Below are positions 56,023 to 64,000 of a DNA stretch of 64,000 nucleotides, piece after piece. The stretch's first letter is position 1, and each line of letters opens with the position of its first letter. Below the pieces are notes generated by a model, which saw nothing but the letters and a program-made list of their open reading frames with translations, was not told where the DNA came from and did no database searches. Source of the DNA: Salimicrobium flavidum (lineage in GTDB: Bacteria > Bacillota > Bacilli > Bacillales > Halobacillaceae); the NCBI RefSeq assembly GCF_900156645.1, contig NZ_FTOC01000001.1, forward strand, positions 124,001 through 188,000, given 5' to 3'. The position numbers were made by a program, and so were the translations under genes.

Positions 56023-56069
56023 AGATAATAATTATTTTAATTTGACAGTGAGAACGACTTTGCTATAAT
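56023..56069 (+). promoter_or_regulatory. Promoter of fur with a Fur/PerR-type box
   Basis: TTGACA (56042-56047) and TATAAT (56064-56069) are 16 nt apart, with an extended TGC. Just upstream, AGATAATAATTATTT (56023-56037) fits the Fur consensus TGATAATNATTATCA at 12 of 15 positions and the PerR consensus slightly less well. Auto-regulation by Fur, or PerR control as known in B. subtilis, is likely. The 150 nt before this show no gene. Confidence 0.7.
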
Positions 56070-56099
56070 TAAATTGGAATAAGAGAGAGGGGCGATTTC

Positions 56100-56564
56100 A
56101 TGGAACATCGTTTAGAACGAATCAAAAAACAATTACACTCTCAAAGTTATAAATTGACTCCTCAACGAGAAGCTACAGTCCGTGTTCTCCTTGAGAATGA
56201 AGCGGATCATTTAAGTGCAGAAGACGTTTATCTCCTTGTGAAAGAAAAGGCTCCAGAGATTGGATTGGCTACTGTATATCGTACCTTGGAATTATTATCT
56301 GAACTTAAAGTAGTCGATAAAATCAATTTCGGAGACGGAGTATCCCGGTATGATTTAAGAAAAGAAGGAGCCGAACATTTTCATCATCATCTCGTTTGTA
56401 CGGAATGTGGAGCGGTAGAGGAGATTGAAGAAGATCTGCTCGGTGAAGTGGAAAAAATTGTTGAAAAAGACTGGAAATTTCAAGTGAAAGACCACCGCCT
56501 CACTTTTCATGGTATTTGTAAAGTTTGCCAGGAAATAACGGTGAAAACAGGCACGTCCAAATAG
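56100..56564 (+). CDS. fur: Ferric uptake regulator Fur
   Basis: Iron-responsive repressor (154 aa). The N-terminal winged helix has LTPQREATVRVL and IGLATVYRTLELLSEL, the DNA-recognition helix. HFHHHLVC gives metal ligands, and two CxxC pairs (CTEC and CKVC) form the structural zinc site. Among Fur, PerR and Zur, the sequence and the position before xerD fit Fur. GAGAGGGGCG precedes the start. In spore formers spoIIM usually lies between fur and xerD; here only 75 nt do. Confidence 0.93.
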   Translation: MEHRLERIKKQLHSQSYKLTPQREATVRVLLENEADHLSAEDVYLLVKEKAPEIGLATVYRTLELLSELKVVDKINFGDGVSRYDLRKEGAEHFHHHLVCTECGAVEEIEEDLLGEVEKIVEKDWKFQVKDHRLTFHGICKVCQEITVKTGTSK

Positions 56565-56639
56565 AAAATGGTTTACAATAAGGGTGTTATATTGTAATTT
56601 TTAAGTGAGCAAACTAAATGGAGATGGGAGTTTATAGTT

Positions 56640-57527
56640 ATGTGGGATGATTTCGACGATTTTCTCCATTATTTAATAGTTGAAAGAGGCTTGGCTGATA
56701 ATACGGTTCAGTCTTATAAAAGAGACCTCAAACAATACCTTATCTATTTGGAACAAAAGGAATCAATCCGGAATTTCGATGAGGTTACGAGACATCACAT
56801 TATGCAATACTTGTATACGCTTAATGACAGAGGAAAAAGCGCTTCTACTATAGCTAGGCTCTTATCTTCTATTCGATTGTTCCATCAGTTTCTTATTCGG
56901 GAGAAAAAAACGGACAAAGATCCTAGTTTACATATCGAAACGCCGAAAAAAGAACGGAAACTTCCTAAAATCCTATCTTCAGCTGATGTGGAAAAATTGT
57001 TGGAACTTCCTGTGACCGATCCCTTGAGTGCAAGAAACAAGGCGATGTTGGAAATGCTATATGCAACCGGACTGAGGGTTTCTGAATTGGTCTCCTTGAA
57101 AGTTTCCGATTTGCATTTGACTATGGGATTTGTGAGATGCTTAGGTAAGGGAGAAAAAGAAAGAATCGTCCCTCTTGGTGAAATGGCGAGGGAATCTGTA
57201 AAAGCCTACTTGAGCGGTCCGCGCGAATCGCTTGTAAATAAAAAAGAAACAAAAGAGTTATTTGTGAATCACCATGGCAATGCATTATCCAGACAAGGTT
57301 TTTGGAAAGTGTTGAAAGCGGTTGCTAAAGATGTAGGAGTCACTGAGGACATTACACCTCATACGCTCAGACACTCTTTTGCGACTCATCTATTAGAGAA
57401 TGGCGCGGATTTGCGGGCAGTCCAGGAAATGTTAGGCCATGCGGATATTTCCACTACACAAATTTATACCCATGTTTCGAAAACCAGGTTGCAAGATGTA
57501 TATCGTTCTTTCCATCCAAGAGCATAG
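56640..57527 (+). CDS. xerD: Site-specific tyrosine recombinase XerD
   Basis: Resolves chromosome dimers at dif together with XerC/CodV (295 aa). An N-terminal core-binding domain (about 1-88) precedes the catalytic domain. That domain has the full R-K-H-R-H-Y set: ATGLRVSEL, the Lys of [34 protein letters not shown]. Length and the conserved neighbour deoB support XerD. GGAGATGGGAG precedes the ATG. No dif site was recognised in the window. Confidence 0.94.
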   Translation: MWDDFDDFLHYLIVERGLADNTVQSYKRDLKQYLIYLEQKESIRNFDEVTRHHIMQYLYTLNDRGKSASTIARLLSSIRLFHQFLIREKKTDKDPSLHIETPKKERKLPKILSSADVEKLLELPVTDPLSARNKAMLEMLYATGLRVSELVSLKVSDLHLTMGFVRCLGKGEKERIVPLGEMARESVKAYLSGPRESLVNKKETKELFVNHHGNALSRQGFWKVLKAVAKDVGVTEDITPHTLRHSFATHLLENGADLRAVQEMLGHADISTTQIYTHVSKTRLQDVYRSFHPRA

Positions 57528-57631
57528 ATAGTATAATAAATGTATAAATTAAGATGTCTGACATCCTACAACATGATTTTCAGCTTATAAGCCATCTAGT
57601 AGGGGAAAGAAAAAAACAGGAGGGATTTTTA

Positions 57632-58810
57632 ATGAATAATTTCAAACGGGTATTCTTGGTAGTGATGGATTCAGTAGGGATAGGGGAGGCCCCTGACGCT
57701 GAGCAATTCAATGATAAAGGTGCGGATACTCTCGGTCATATCGCTGAACGGATGAACGGTCTTCATATGCCGAATATCGGGAAGCTTGGACTTAGTAATA
57801 TCAGAGAGATCCAGGGCATCGACAAAGCGGATCATCCACAAGCCCACTATACCACGATGGTGGAGGCATCGAACGGGAAGGATACCATGACAGGTCATTG
57901 GGAGATCATGGGCCTTTACATCGACAAGCCATTCCGTACGTTTCCGGATGGTTTTCCGGACGAGTTACTGGATCAGATCAAAGAAAAAACAGGTCGCGGT
58001 ATCGTAGGGAACAAACCTGCATCCGGGACAGAAATCATCAAAGAACTTGGAGAACATCATTTAGAAACAGGAGATCTGATCGTCTATACTTCTGCAGATT
58101 CAGTGATACAAATCGCTGCGCATGAAGAAGTGATTCCACCTGAAGAACTGTTTGAGATCTGTGAATTCACAAGAGAACTTACAAGAGATGAAAAGTATAT
58201 GGTCGGTAGGGTGATCGCTCGTCCGTTTATAGGCAAGCCAGGTGAATTCGAACGTACTTCCAATAGGCATGACTATGCCTTGAAGCCTTTTGGGAAAACG
58301 GTAATGAATGATCTGGAAGATGAGGATTACGATGTAGTAGCTCTTGGCAAAATTTCTGATATTTATGATGGAGAAGGAGTAACGGAGGCTATACGTACCG
58401 ATGATAATGATGATGGAATGGATAAGTTCATTAAATCTATGGACGAAGATTTCAATGGGCTCAACTTTCTGAATCTCGTCGACTTTGATGCTAAATTCGG
58501 ACATCGCAGAGACCCGGAAGGTTATGGGAAAGCTCTTGAAGCGTTTGATGAGCGTCTGCCGCAAGTATTGGAAAAAATGAACGATGATGATTTACTGATC
58601 ATTACCGCTGATCACGGTAACGATCCCGTCCACCACGGTACTGATCATACGAGAGAACTCGTACCGCTTCTTGTATACCACAATGGTATCAAAGTTGGTG
58701 AAAAACTTGAGCAACGTCAGACTTTTGCTGATATCGGTGCAACAGTAGCTGATAATTTCTCTGTTAAAATGCCAGAACACGGCAAAAGTTTCTTGAAAGA
58801 CATCCAGTAA
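57632..58810 (+). CDS. deoB: Phosphopentomutase
   Basis: Alkaline phosphatase-fold mutase (392 aa) that interconverts (deoxy)ribose 1- and 5-phosphate. [14 protein letters not shown] holds the metal Asp near residue 11, [12 protein letters not shown] the phosphorylated Thr, and [19 protein letters not shown] the C-terminal metal ligands. ATG 57632 follows CAGGAGGGA; the upstream in-frame start at 57554 has no site. It begins the salvage run deoB-punA-pdp. Confidence 0.96.
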   Translation: MNNFKRVFLVVMDSVGIGEAPDAEQFNDKGADTLGHIAERMNGLHMPNIGKLGLSNIREIQGIDKADHPQAHYTTMVEASNGKDTMTGHWEIMGLYIDKPFRTFPDGFPDELLDQIKEKTGRGIVGNKPASGTEIIKELGEHHLETGDLIVYTSADSVIQIAAHEEVIPPEELFEICEFTRELTRDEKYMVGRVIARPFIGKPGEFERTSNRHDYALKPFGKTVMNDLEDEDYDVVALGKISDIYDGEGVTEAIRTDDNDDGMDKFIKSMDEDFNGLNFLNLVDFDAKFGHRRDPEGYGKALEAFDERLPQVLEKMNDDDLLIITADHGNDPVHHGTDHTRELVPLLVYHNGIKVGEKLEQRQTFADIGATVADNFSVKMPEHGKSFLKDIQ

Positions 58811-58827
58811 ATCAAGGAGGAGTTAAG

Positions 58828-59643
58828 ATGAACATAGAAACAGTTAATGAAGCAGCATCATTTATCGAAAATAAATTAAACGAAAAACCTTCTATCGGGT
58901 TGATTCTCGGTTCGGGTCTCGGGGTGCTCGCGGATGAAATCGAAAATCCTGTAACGATTTCTTACAAAGATGTTCCTCATTTCCCGGAATCCACGGTATC
59001 GGGCCATAAAGGACAGTTGGTAATAGGTACTCTTGAGGGAAAGCAAGTGATTGCTATGCAGGGGCGCTTTCACTATTACGAAGGATATACGATGAAAGAA
59101 GTGACTTTTCCGGTGAGAGTAATGAAAGCTCTCGGCATTGATGACCTTTATGTAACAAACGCCGCAGGTGGTATCAATAAGGATTTTGAACCCGGTCAGC
59201 TCATGATTATCAAAGATCACATCAATCAGATGGGAGATAACCCTCTTATAGGGGTGAATGATGAAGAAATAGGCGTAAGATTCCCGGATATGTCCGAAGC
59301 TTATGATCGTAATCTGATCAAAATGGCTCAGGAGAAAGCTGACGAACTTGGCCTGAAAGTGGAGCAGGGTGTTTATGTAGGGAACACTGGTCCAGTCTAC
59401 GAAACCGCAGCCGAAATACGTATGCTGCGAACTCTTGGGGGAGATGCGGTCGGAATGTCCACGGTCCCTGAAGTGATTGCTGCTAATCATGCCGGACTGA
59501 GAGTTCTTGGAATTTCTTGTATTTCTAACATGGCGGCCGGTATTCTTGATCAGCCTTTGACTCATGACGAGGTTATTGAGACGACTTCCAGAGTAAGAGA
59601 GGACTTTCTGAACTTTGTGAAATCTGTCGTTAAATCCGCCTGA
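58828..59643 (+). CDS. punA: Purine-nucleoside phosphorylase
   Basis: Trimeric PNP (271 aa) that splits purine nucleosides to base and (deoxy)ribose 1-phosphate, the DeoB substrate. GLILGSGLGVLAD and VSGHKGQLVIG form the phosphate site, MQGRFHYYEGY and VTNAAGGI follow, and VGMSTVPEVIAA with the GISCISNMAAG segment closes the active site. AAGGAGGAG precedes the ATG. Confidence 0.95.
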   Translation: MNIETVNEAASFIENKLNEKPSIGLILGSGLGVLADEIENPVTISYKDVPHFPESTVSGHKGQLVIGTLEGKQVIAMQGRFHYYEGYTMKEVTFPVRVMKALGIDDLYVTNAAGGINKDFEPGQLMIIKDHINQMGDNPLIGVNDEEIGVRFPDMSEAYDRNLIKMAQEKADELGLKVEQGVYVGNTGPVYETAAEIRMLRTLGGDAVGMSTVPEVIAANHAGLRVLGISCISNMAAGILDQPLTHDEVIETTSRVREDFLNFVKSVVKSA

Positions 59644-59721
59644 AATTCCTGAACTGAAGGGTTGCTGACATTTTCTCTTCAAAAGAACAGGAAAATAATA
59701 ATGGGAAAAGGTGATCCAATT

Positions 59722-61023
59722 ATGAGAATGTACGATATTATCGTTAAAAAAAGAGAAGGAAATGCTCTGAGTGAAGAGGAAATCAAGTTTTTCATTGAAG
59801 GGTATACGAGCGGTGAAATACCTGATTACCAGGCTTCTGCACTAGCTATGGCTTTGTATTTTCAGGGGATGAACGGTAAAGAGACTGCTACACTCACGCA
59901 GGCGATGGTAGACTCCGGGGAAACGATCGACCTTAGTGAGATTGAAGGACAGATTGTCGACAAACATTCTACTGGTGGCGTTGGCGACAAAGTCACCTTC
60001 ATCGTCGGGCCGCTTGTAGCTTCCGTTGGGGTGCCTGTCGCCAAAATGTCCGGGCGTGGTCTTGGTCACACTGGAGGTACGATCGATAAACTTGAGGCGA
60101 TTGCAGGGTTCACTACAGAGATAACGAAAGAAGAGTTCATTGATAATGTGAATAAGCATAAACTGGCAGTTGCTGGACAAACAGGGAACCTCGCACCAGC
60201 CGACAAGAAGTTATATGCCCTTAGAGACGTTACTGGTACAGTGAACTCCCTGCCATTGATAGCAAGTTCGATCATGAGTAAAAAGTTAGCGTCCGGTGCA
60301 GATAGTATTGTACTTGATGTGAAAACCGGATCCGGAGCGTTCATGAAAACTCTGGAAGATTCCGAAGCTCTCGCAAGAGAAATGGTAACGATCGGAAACG
60401 AACTCGGGAAAAATACGGTAGCTGTCATCAGTGATATGAATCAGCCTCTAGGATTCGAGGTCGGAAATGCGAATGAAATCAGGGAAGCTGCAGAAATTCT
60501 GCTCGGCAGTAACGTAGAAGACCTTCGTGAGCTTTCGCTTGAAATTTCTTCTCATATGTGTGTTCTCGCTGGGGCTTTTGCAGACCCTGCTGAGGCCAGA
60601 AGGGCTCTCGAAGAGAACATTTCCAATGGTAAAGCCCACGCAAAACTTAAAGAATTCATTGAAGCGCAGCATGGAGACGGCGCGATGATTGATGACTTGA
60701 GCCAGCTTCCTCAAGCTTCTTACCATGTAGAAGTGCAAGCTTCTAAAAGTGGGTATGTATCTGAAATTGATGCAGAATCCATCGGAGTTGCAGCTATGTA
60801 CCTTGGTGCGGGGCGACAAACTAAAGAAGACAAAATCGATCATAGTGTAGGTATTACACTCAAGAAGAAAATCGGTGATAAAGTCGAAGAAGGTGAAGCA
60901 CTGGTTGTTCTTCACAGCAATACCGGCAACCCGGAAGATTCGATTGCCAAAGTCGAAGAAGCTTACACTATATCATCCAAGGAGACGAAGTCACCTACGT
61001 TGATTCATAACATTATAAAATGA
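59722..61023 (+). CDS. pdp: Pyrimidine-nucleoside phosphorylase
   Basis: Splits thymidine, uridine and deoxyuridine with phosphate (433 aa). [11 protein letters not shown] is the phosphate loop, [18 protein letters not shown] the family signature, and [23 protein letters not shown] follows. The C-terminal domain lies after about 340. ATG 59722 follows AAAGGTGAT; upstream in-frame ATGs at 59701 and 59662 lack a good site. In spore formers dacF and spoIIAA follow; here a terminator and repeats do. Confidence 0.95.
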   Translation: MRMYDIIVKKREGNALSEEEIKFFIEGYTSGEIPDYQASALAMALYFQGMNGKETATLTQAMVDSGETIDLSEIEGQIVDKHSTGGVGDKVTFIVGPLVASVGVPVAKMSGRGLGHTGGTIDKLEAIAGFTTEITKEEFIDNVNKHKLAVAGQTGNLAPADKKLYALRDVTGTVNSLPLIASSIMSKKLASGADSIVLDVKTGSGAFMKTLEDSEALAREMVTIGNELGKNTVAVISDMNQPLGFEVGNANEIREAAEILLGSNVEDLRELSLEISSHMCVLAGAFADPAEARRALEENISNGKAHAKLKEFIEAQHGDGAMIDDLSQLPQASYHVEVQASKSGYVSEIDAESIGVAAMYLGAGRQTKEDKIDHSVGITLKKKIGDKVEEGEALVVLHSNTGNPEDSIAKVEEAYTISSKETKSPTLIHNIIK

Positions 61024-61029
61024 TTTCAG

Positions 61030-61061
61030 AAAAACTGCCGTCTTCGCACGGCAGTTTTTAA
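61030..61061 (+). terminator. Terminator of deoB-punA-pdp
   Basis: AAAAACTGCCGT pairs with ACGGCAGTTTTT around a 6-nt loop, beginning 6 nt after the pdp stop. Confidence 0.85.
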
Positions 61062-61472
61062 TAATAGAAGAGCACTTTATTCTATTCGGTCCCCTGTCGT
61101 GTTTTCAGAGCGTACTTTCTACCGTAGCAAGTTCTTTTCTTAGTAATTCAAGAAGTTGCAGTTGGATGTTTTTTTCGCTAATTCGAATTTTAGCGGGTAG
61201 TGAGTTTCCATACGAATACTTCTCAAATGTTATATAAGCGCAGTATTAGAAACTGAAGGAAAGCGAATTACTGACGGAACTATGCAAACCATTGCTCTTA
61301 TAGAGATAGACTGTTAGCTAATTCATTGTAGCTGTGGAAAGATTGTGATAAATTTATCATAATAATCTAGAACCCCTGCTTTGAAAATGGGGAAGTGAAG
61401 CGTTGCTTACAGGGAGTGTCCGCCTTATGTGTTGAATGATCAACACAAGATCTGAACAGAAACTTATATTGA
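61062..61472. other. Gene-free stretch at the former dacF-spoIIA locus
   Basis: No frame with a ribosome site, no RNA gene and no trace of dacF, spoIIA or spoVA could be read in any frame. The only recognisable block is at about 61389-61427 (GAAGCGTTGCTTACAGGGAG, then TGTCCGCCT). It resembles the palindromic repeat at 61790-61830. Confidence 0.5.
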
Positions 61473-61647
61473 GGCTCTGTTATCGTTCCTAGTTGATTTT
61501 TATCTCTACGGGTGGAAGCTTGCCACGGGCATGACGTAAACTTCCGGAATCTCTCTACGTTCGATTCCGGTGATTTTTAAGTTCATGCTTCTCCCGCAGG
61601 CGTCTCCACCCTTCGTTCTAAAATCAACGACAGGCTTTAACAGAGAC
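61473..61647. repeat. Full-length MITE, reverse orientation
   Basis: A 175-bp element runs from GGCTCTGTTATCG to GCTTTAACAGAGAC. Its interior is the reverse complement of the 54112 copy: GGCATGACGTAAACTTCC, CTCTACGTTCGATTCC and GTTCATGCTTCTCCCGCAGG recur. No flanking duplication is seen, so the target site has decayed or recombined. Confidence 0.8.
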
Positions 61648-61689
61648 GTTCATGTAAAGTCCTTTGCACCATGTTCTATGAAAATTTCG

Positions 61690-61846
61690 GGCTCTGTTAA
61701 TGATTCGTGTTGTTAGGATAAATGTAGAGAAAGGCGGCGACTTCGACGGGAATAGCAATAGCTGAAGCCCCGCAGAGAAACGAGGAGGCTGAAGCATTGC
61801 CCGCGGAAAGCGTCCGCCTGAATATTTATTTTCAGGGTAGCCTATA
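61690..61846. repeat. Composite repeat: MITE end joined to a palindromic repeat
   Basis: It starts with the MITE end GGCTCTGTTA but continues into the second repeat family: GAAGCCCCGCAGAGAAACGA, GGAGGCTGAAGCATTGCCC and GCGGAAAGCGTCCGCCTGAA, then TATTTATTTTCAGG, shared with 23655-23669. The matching right MITE end is missing, so this looks like a recombined or nested remnant. Confidence 0.65.
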
Positions 61847-61919
61847 TTGAAGAAAATCATGAAGGGCTTCAGGAGAGTGGGCGATTTATAATTTTTTCTT
61901 TGAGGAAAGGCGGATTTGA

Positions 61920-63212
61920 ATGAAACATTCGATAAATGAGCAGGGAGTGCTCGAGGTAGGCGGAGTTGACGTTACAACTCTTAAAGAAAAGTACGGTACA
62001 CCGTTATATGTATATGACGTAGGTGTAATCAGAAAGAATGCCAGAGCTTTTGTGGAAACATTCAAAAGAGAAGGGATCACTGCTCAAGTTGCTTATGCGA
62101 GTAAGGCTTTTACATCTATTGCAATGGTGCAGGTCGCTAAGCAGGAAAAGCTCAGTCTGGACGTGGTTTCCGAGGGTGAATTACATACGGCCCTCAAAGC
62201 GGGCTTCCCCCCTGAAAAAATTCATATGCACGGCAATAATAAAAGTAAGCAGGAAATTGAAATGGCAGTGGAAGCTCGGATAGGGTGTATCGTTGTTGAT
62301 AATTTCTATGAAATAGCCGTGCTGGAAGAAGTGCTGGAAGAAAAAAATGAAGACATGGATGTGTTGTTGCGAGTAACACCGGGAATCGAGGCGCATACGC
62401 ACGATTATATACTGACAGGTCAGGAAGATTCCAAGTTCGGTTTCGATTTGACAAGCGGTCAGGCTGATACAGCATTCCAGTACCTTTCCAATTCAGAGAG
62501 ACTAAGTATCAAAGGGTTACATTGTCATATTGGATCACAGATATTTGAAACGAGTGGTTTTTTAATGGCTACAAGGAAGTTATTTGATATAATGGAAAAA
62601 TGGAAGACTAATTATGGTTATATCGCTGAGGTGCTTAATCTCGGAGGTGGCTTTGGAATCCGTTATACAGAGGAAGATGATCCACTCAGTCTGGATGAAT
62701 ACGCAACTGCTCTTGTCAGGGAAGTGAAAGACCAGTCCAGGAATCGTGACTATCCTATTCCTGAAATTTGGATAGAACCGGGTCGTGCAATTGTGGGTGA
62801 TGCAGGATTGACACTTTATGAGGCTGGTTCTATAAAAGAGATTGAGGGCGTCCGTACGTACCTTTCTGTAGATGGTGGGATGACTGATAATATTCGCCCC
62901 GCTCTTTATGATGCAAAGTACGATATTGTTGCAGCTGAGCGTATGAACGAAACACAAAAGAGACAGTACGCAATCGCAGGTAAGTGTTGTGAGTCCGGAG
63001 ATATGCTGATATGGGACGCCGACCTTCCGGAGATTAGCCCCGGAGAGCTTTTAGCAGTTTTCAGTACTGGCGCCTACGGGTACTCTATGGCTAATAATTA
63101 TAATCGCTTTCCAAAAGCCGCCGTTGTTTTTGTCGAGGATGGGACACACCAGCTGGCTGTTCGGAGGGAAATGTTCGATGAGATAACTAGATTTGATTTA
63201 AGTTTAGAATAA
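61920..63212 (+). CDS. lysA: Diaminopimelate decarboxylase
   Basis: PLP enzyme (430 aa) for the last step of lysine synthesis. VAYASKAFTSIA holds the PLP Lys near residue 61. HGNNKSKQEIE, HCHIGSQIFE and LNLGGGFGIRY are also family motifs, as are EPGRAIV and the C-terminal CCESGD plus GAYGYSMANNYN. GAGGAAAGGCGG precedes the ATG. It acts in the pathway begun by the aspartokinase at 23917. The spoVA genes that normally lie upstream are absent. Confidence 0.96.
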   Translation: MKHSINEQGVLEVGGVDVTTLKEKYGTPLYVYDVGVIRKNARAFVETFKREGITAQVAYASKAFTSIAMVQVAKQEKLSLDVVSEGELHTALKAGFPPEKIHMHGNNKSKQEIEMAVEARIGCIVVDNFYEIAVLEEVLEEKNEDMDVLLRVTPGIEAHTHDYILTGQEDSKFGFDLTSGQADTAFQYLSNSERLSIKGLHCHIGSQIFETSGFLMATRKLFDIMEKWKTNYGYIAEVLNLGGGFGIRYTEEDDPLSLDEYATALVREVKDQSRNRDYPIPEIWIEPGRAIVGDAGLTLYEAGSIKEIEGVRTYLSVDGGMTDNIRPALYDAKYDIVAAERMNETQKRQYAIAGKCCESGDMLIWDADLPEISPGELLAVFSTGAYGYSMANNYNRFPKAAVVFVEDGTHQLAVRREMFDEITRFDLSLE

Positions 63213-63224
63213 GGGGAGATTAAA

Positions 63225-63656
63225 ATGAAAAAAGGGTACATTGAGTTTGAGAATGGTGAAACATTAGAATTGGAACTTTATGATGAAGCAGCACCTGGTA
63301 CAGTGTCGAACTTTGAGAAGCTCGCCAACAGTGAGTTTTATGATGGCTTGACTTTTCACCGGGTAATTCCTAATTTCGTTATTCAGGGCGGTTGTCCAAA
63401 AGGAGATGGTACGGGTGGTCCTGGTTATACCATCAAGTGTGAAACGGATAATAACCCTCATAAACATGAAAGAGGTACTTTATCGATGGCTCACGCCGGA
63501 AAAGATACCGGAGGCAGTCAATTTTTCATCTGTTTTAGTCCACAGCCCCATCTTGACGAAGCTCATACCGTTTTTGGTAAAGTCGTCGAAGGTATAGAAG
63601 TGGTGGATCGCGTCAATAAGGGCGATGTTATGAATAAAGTCAGGGTTTCCGGATAG
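63225..63656 (+). CDS. ppiB: Peptidyl-prolyl cis-trans isomerase, cyclophilin type
   Basis: Cytoplasmic cyclophilin (143 aa) that speeds proline isomerisation during folding. The active-site Arg is in [13 protein letters not shown], and [19 protein letters not shown] and [15 protein letters not shown] complete the fold. AAGGGGAG precedes the ATG. It lies 12 nt after lysA, probably in the same transcript. Confidence 0.95.
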   Translation: MKKGYIEFENGETLELELYDEAAPGTVSNFEKLANSEFYDGLTFHRVIPNFVIQGGCPKGDGTGGPGYTIKCETDNNPHKHERGTLSMAHAGKDTGGSQFFICFSPQPHLDEAHTVFGKVVEGIEVVDRVNKGDVMNKVRVSG

Positions 63657-63736
63657 ATGGGATCCCTTTGATCCTGCTTGAATAATTCATTTAAATGAAG
63701 TATGCTATTTCTTAGGTCAACTTGAAGGAGTCCAAT

Positions 63737-63829
63737 ATGCGTAAACGTAATGTAACACTTTTAATTATATTTCTAGTATTCAGTCTGATTTTCGGATTGT
63801 ATTACTGGTTCGGAATAGCTGTACAATAA
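63737..63829 (+). CDS. 30-residue single-helix membrane miniprotein
   Basis: An ATG at 63737 with a GAAGGAG site 7 nt upstream opens a 30-codon frame. A basic start (MRKRN) leads into one hydrophobic helix (VTLLIIFLVFSLIFGLYYWF) and a short tail. The good ribosome site and the positive-inside design support a real gene. Family and role are not recognised. Confidence 0.55.
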   Translation: MRKRNVTLLIIFLVFSLIFGLYYWFGIAVQ

Positions 63830-63859
63830 ACTAACCGAATCAATATTTTCGATAATTGA

Positions 63860-64000
<141 letters not shown>

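Overview
The window reads as chromosome of a low-GC Gram-positive bacterium of the family Bacillaceae. Its gene order follows the yqh-yqi-yqj-yqk part of the Bacillus subtilis map almost gene for gene: gcvT-gcvPA-gcvPB, yqhL, mntR, yqhT, efp, accB-accC-yqhY, nusB-folD-xseA-xseB-ispA-dxs-yqxC-argR-recN, the bkd operon, brxB, yqjA, yqjD-yqjE, yqjH (dinB), rnz, yqjP-yqjQ, yqkB-yqkE-yqkF-nudF, fur, xerD, deoB-punA-pdp, lysA, ppiB and ribT. The genes are intact, mostly on the + strand and tightly packed, with strong AGGAGG-type ribosome sites. The window opens inside a tandem glycine riboswitch and ends inside ribT.

The most striking pattern is an absence. Wherever B. subtilis carries sporulation genes in this order, they are missing: spoIIIAA-AH between efp and accB, spoIVB-spo0A after recN, spoIIM between fur and xerD, and dacF-spoIIAA-AB-sigF-spoVA between pdp and lysA. 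The flanking housekeeping genes are intact at all four places. I infer a Bacillaceae lineage that has lost sporulation; a non-sporing halophile such as Salimicrobium would fit, but the genus is not proven here.

Region by region: 1-4.2 kb, riboswitch-controlled glycine cleavage operon. 4.2-9.1 kb, rhodanese, a B12-dependent ribonucleotide reductase behind two NrdR boxes, MntR and a small membrane protein. 9.2-13.4 kb, peptidase, EF-P and acetyl-CoA carboxylase genes. 13.5-23.5 kb, one long run from nusB to recN; between ispA and dxs lies an OLE RNA (about 600 nt) followed by the gene for its membrane partner OapA. 23.9-28.5 kb, aspartokinase III, then on the minus strand a cNMP/CBS/DUF294 protein coupled to a DnaQ-like exonuclease. 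28.5-38.4 kb, regulator bkdR and the complete branched-chain keto acid operon. 38.5-45.5 kb, BrxB, YqjA, a probable Prli42 miniprotein, and a propionyl-CoA route (mutase, a mutase-epimerase fusion, carboxyltransferase). 45.6-55.2 kb, DNA repair, RNase Z, AbgT-type transporter and oxidoreductases. 55.3-61 kb, NudF, Fur, XerD and nucleoside salvage. 61.9-64 kb, lysA, ppiB, a miniprotein and partial ribT.

Functionally, the bkd operon (Val/Ile/Leu breakdown and branched-chain fatty acid primers) leads towards the nearby propionyl-CoA/methylmalonyl-CoA genes. Two enzymes here (NrdJ and the mutase) need adenosylcobalamin. Accessory DNA consists of short non-coding repeats: a MITE-like family with GGCTCTGTTA ends, two copies of which keep perfect 8-bp target duplications, and a second palindromic family. 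No tRNA, rRNA, CRISPR array, prophage or complete insertion sequence was seen.
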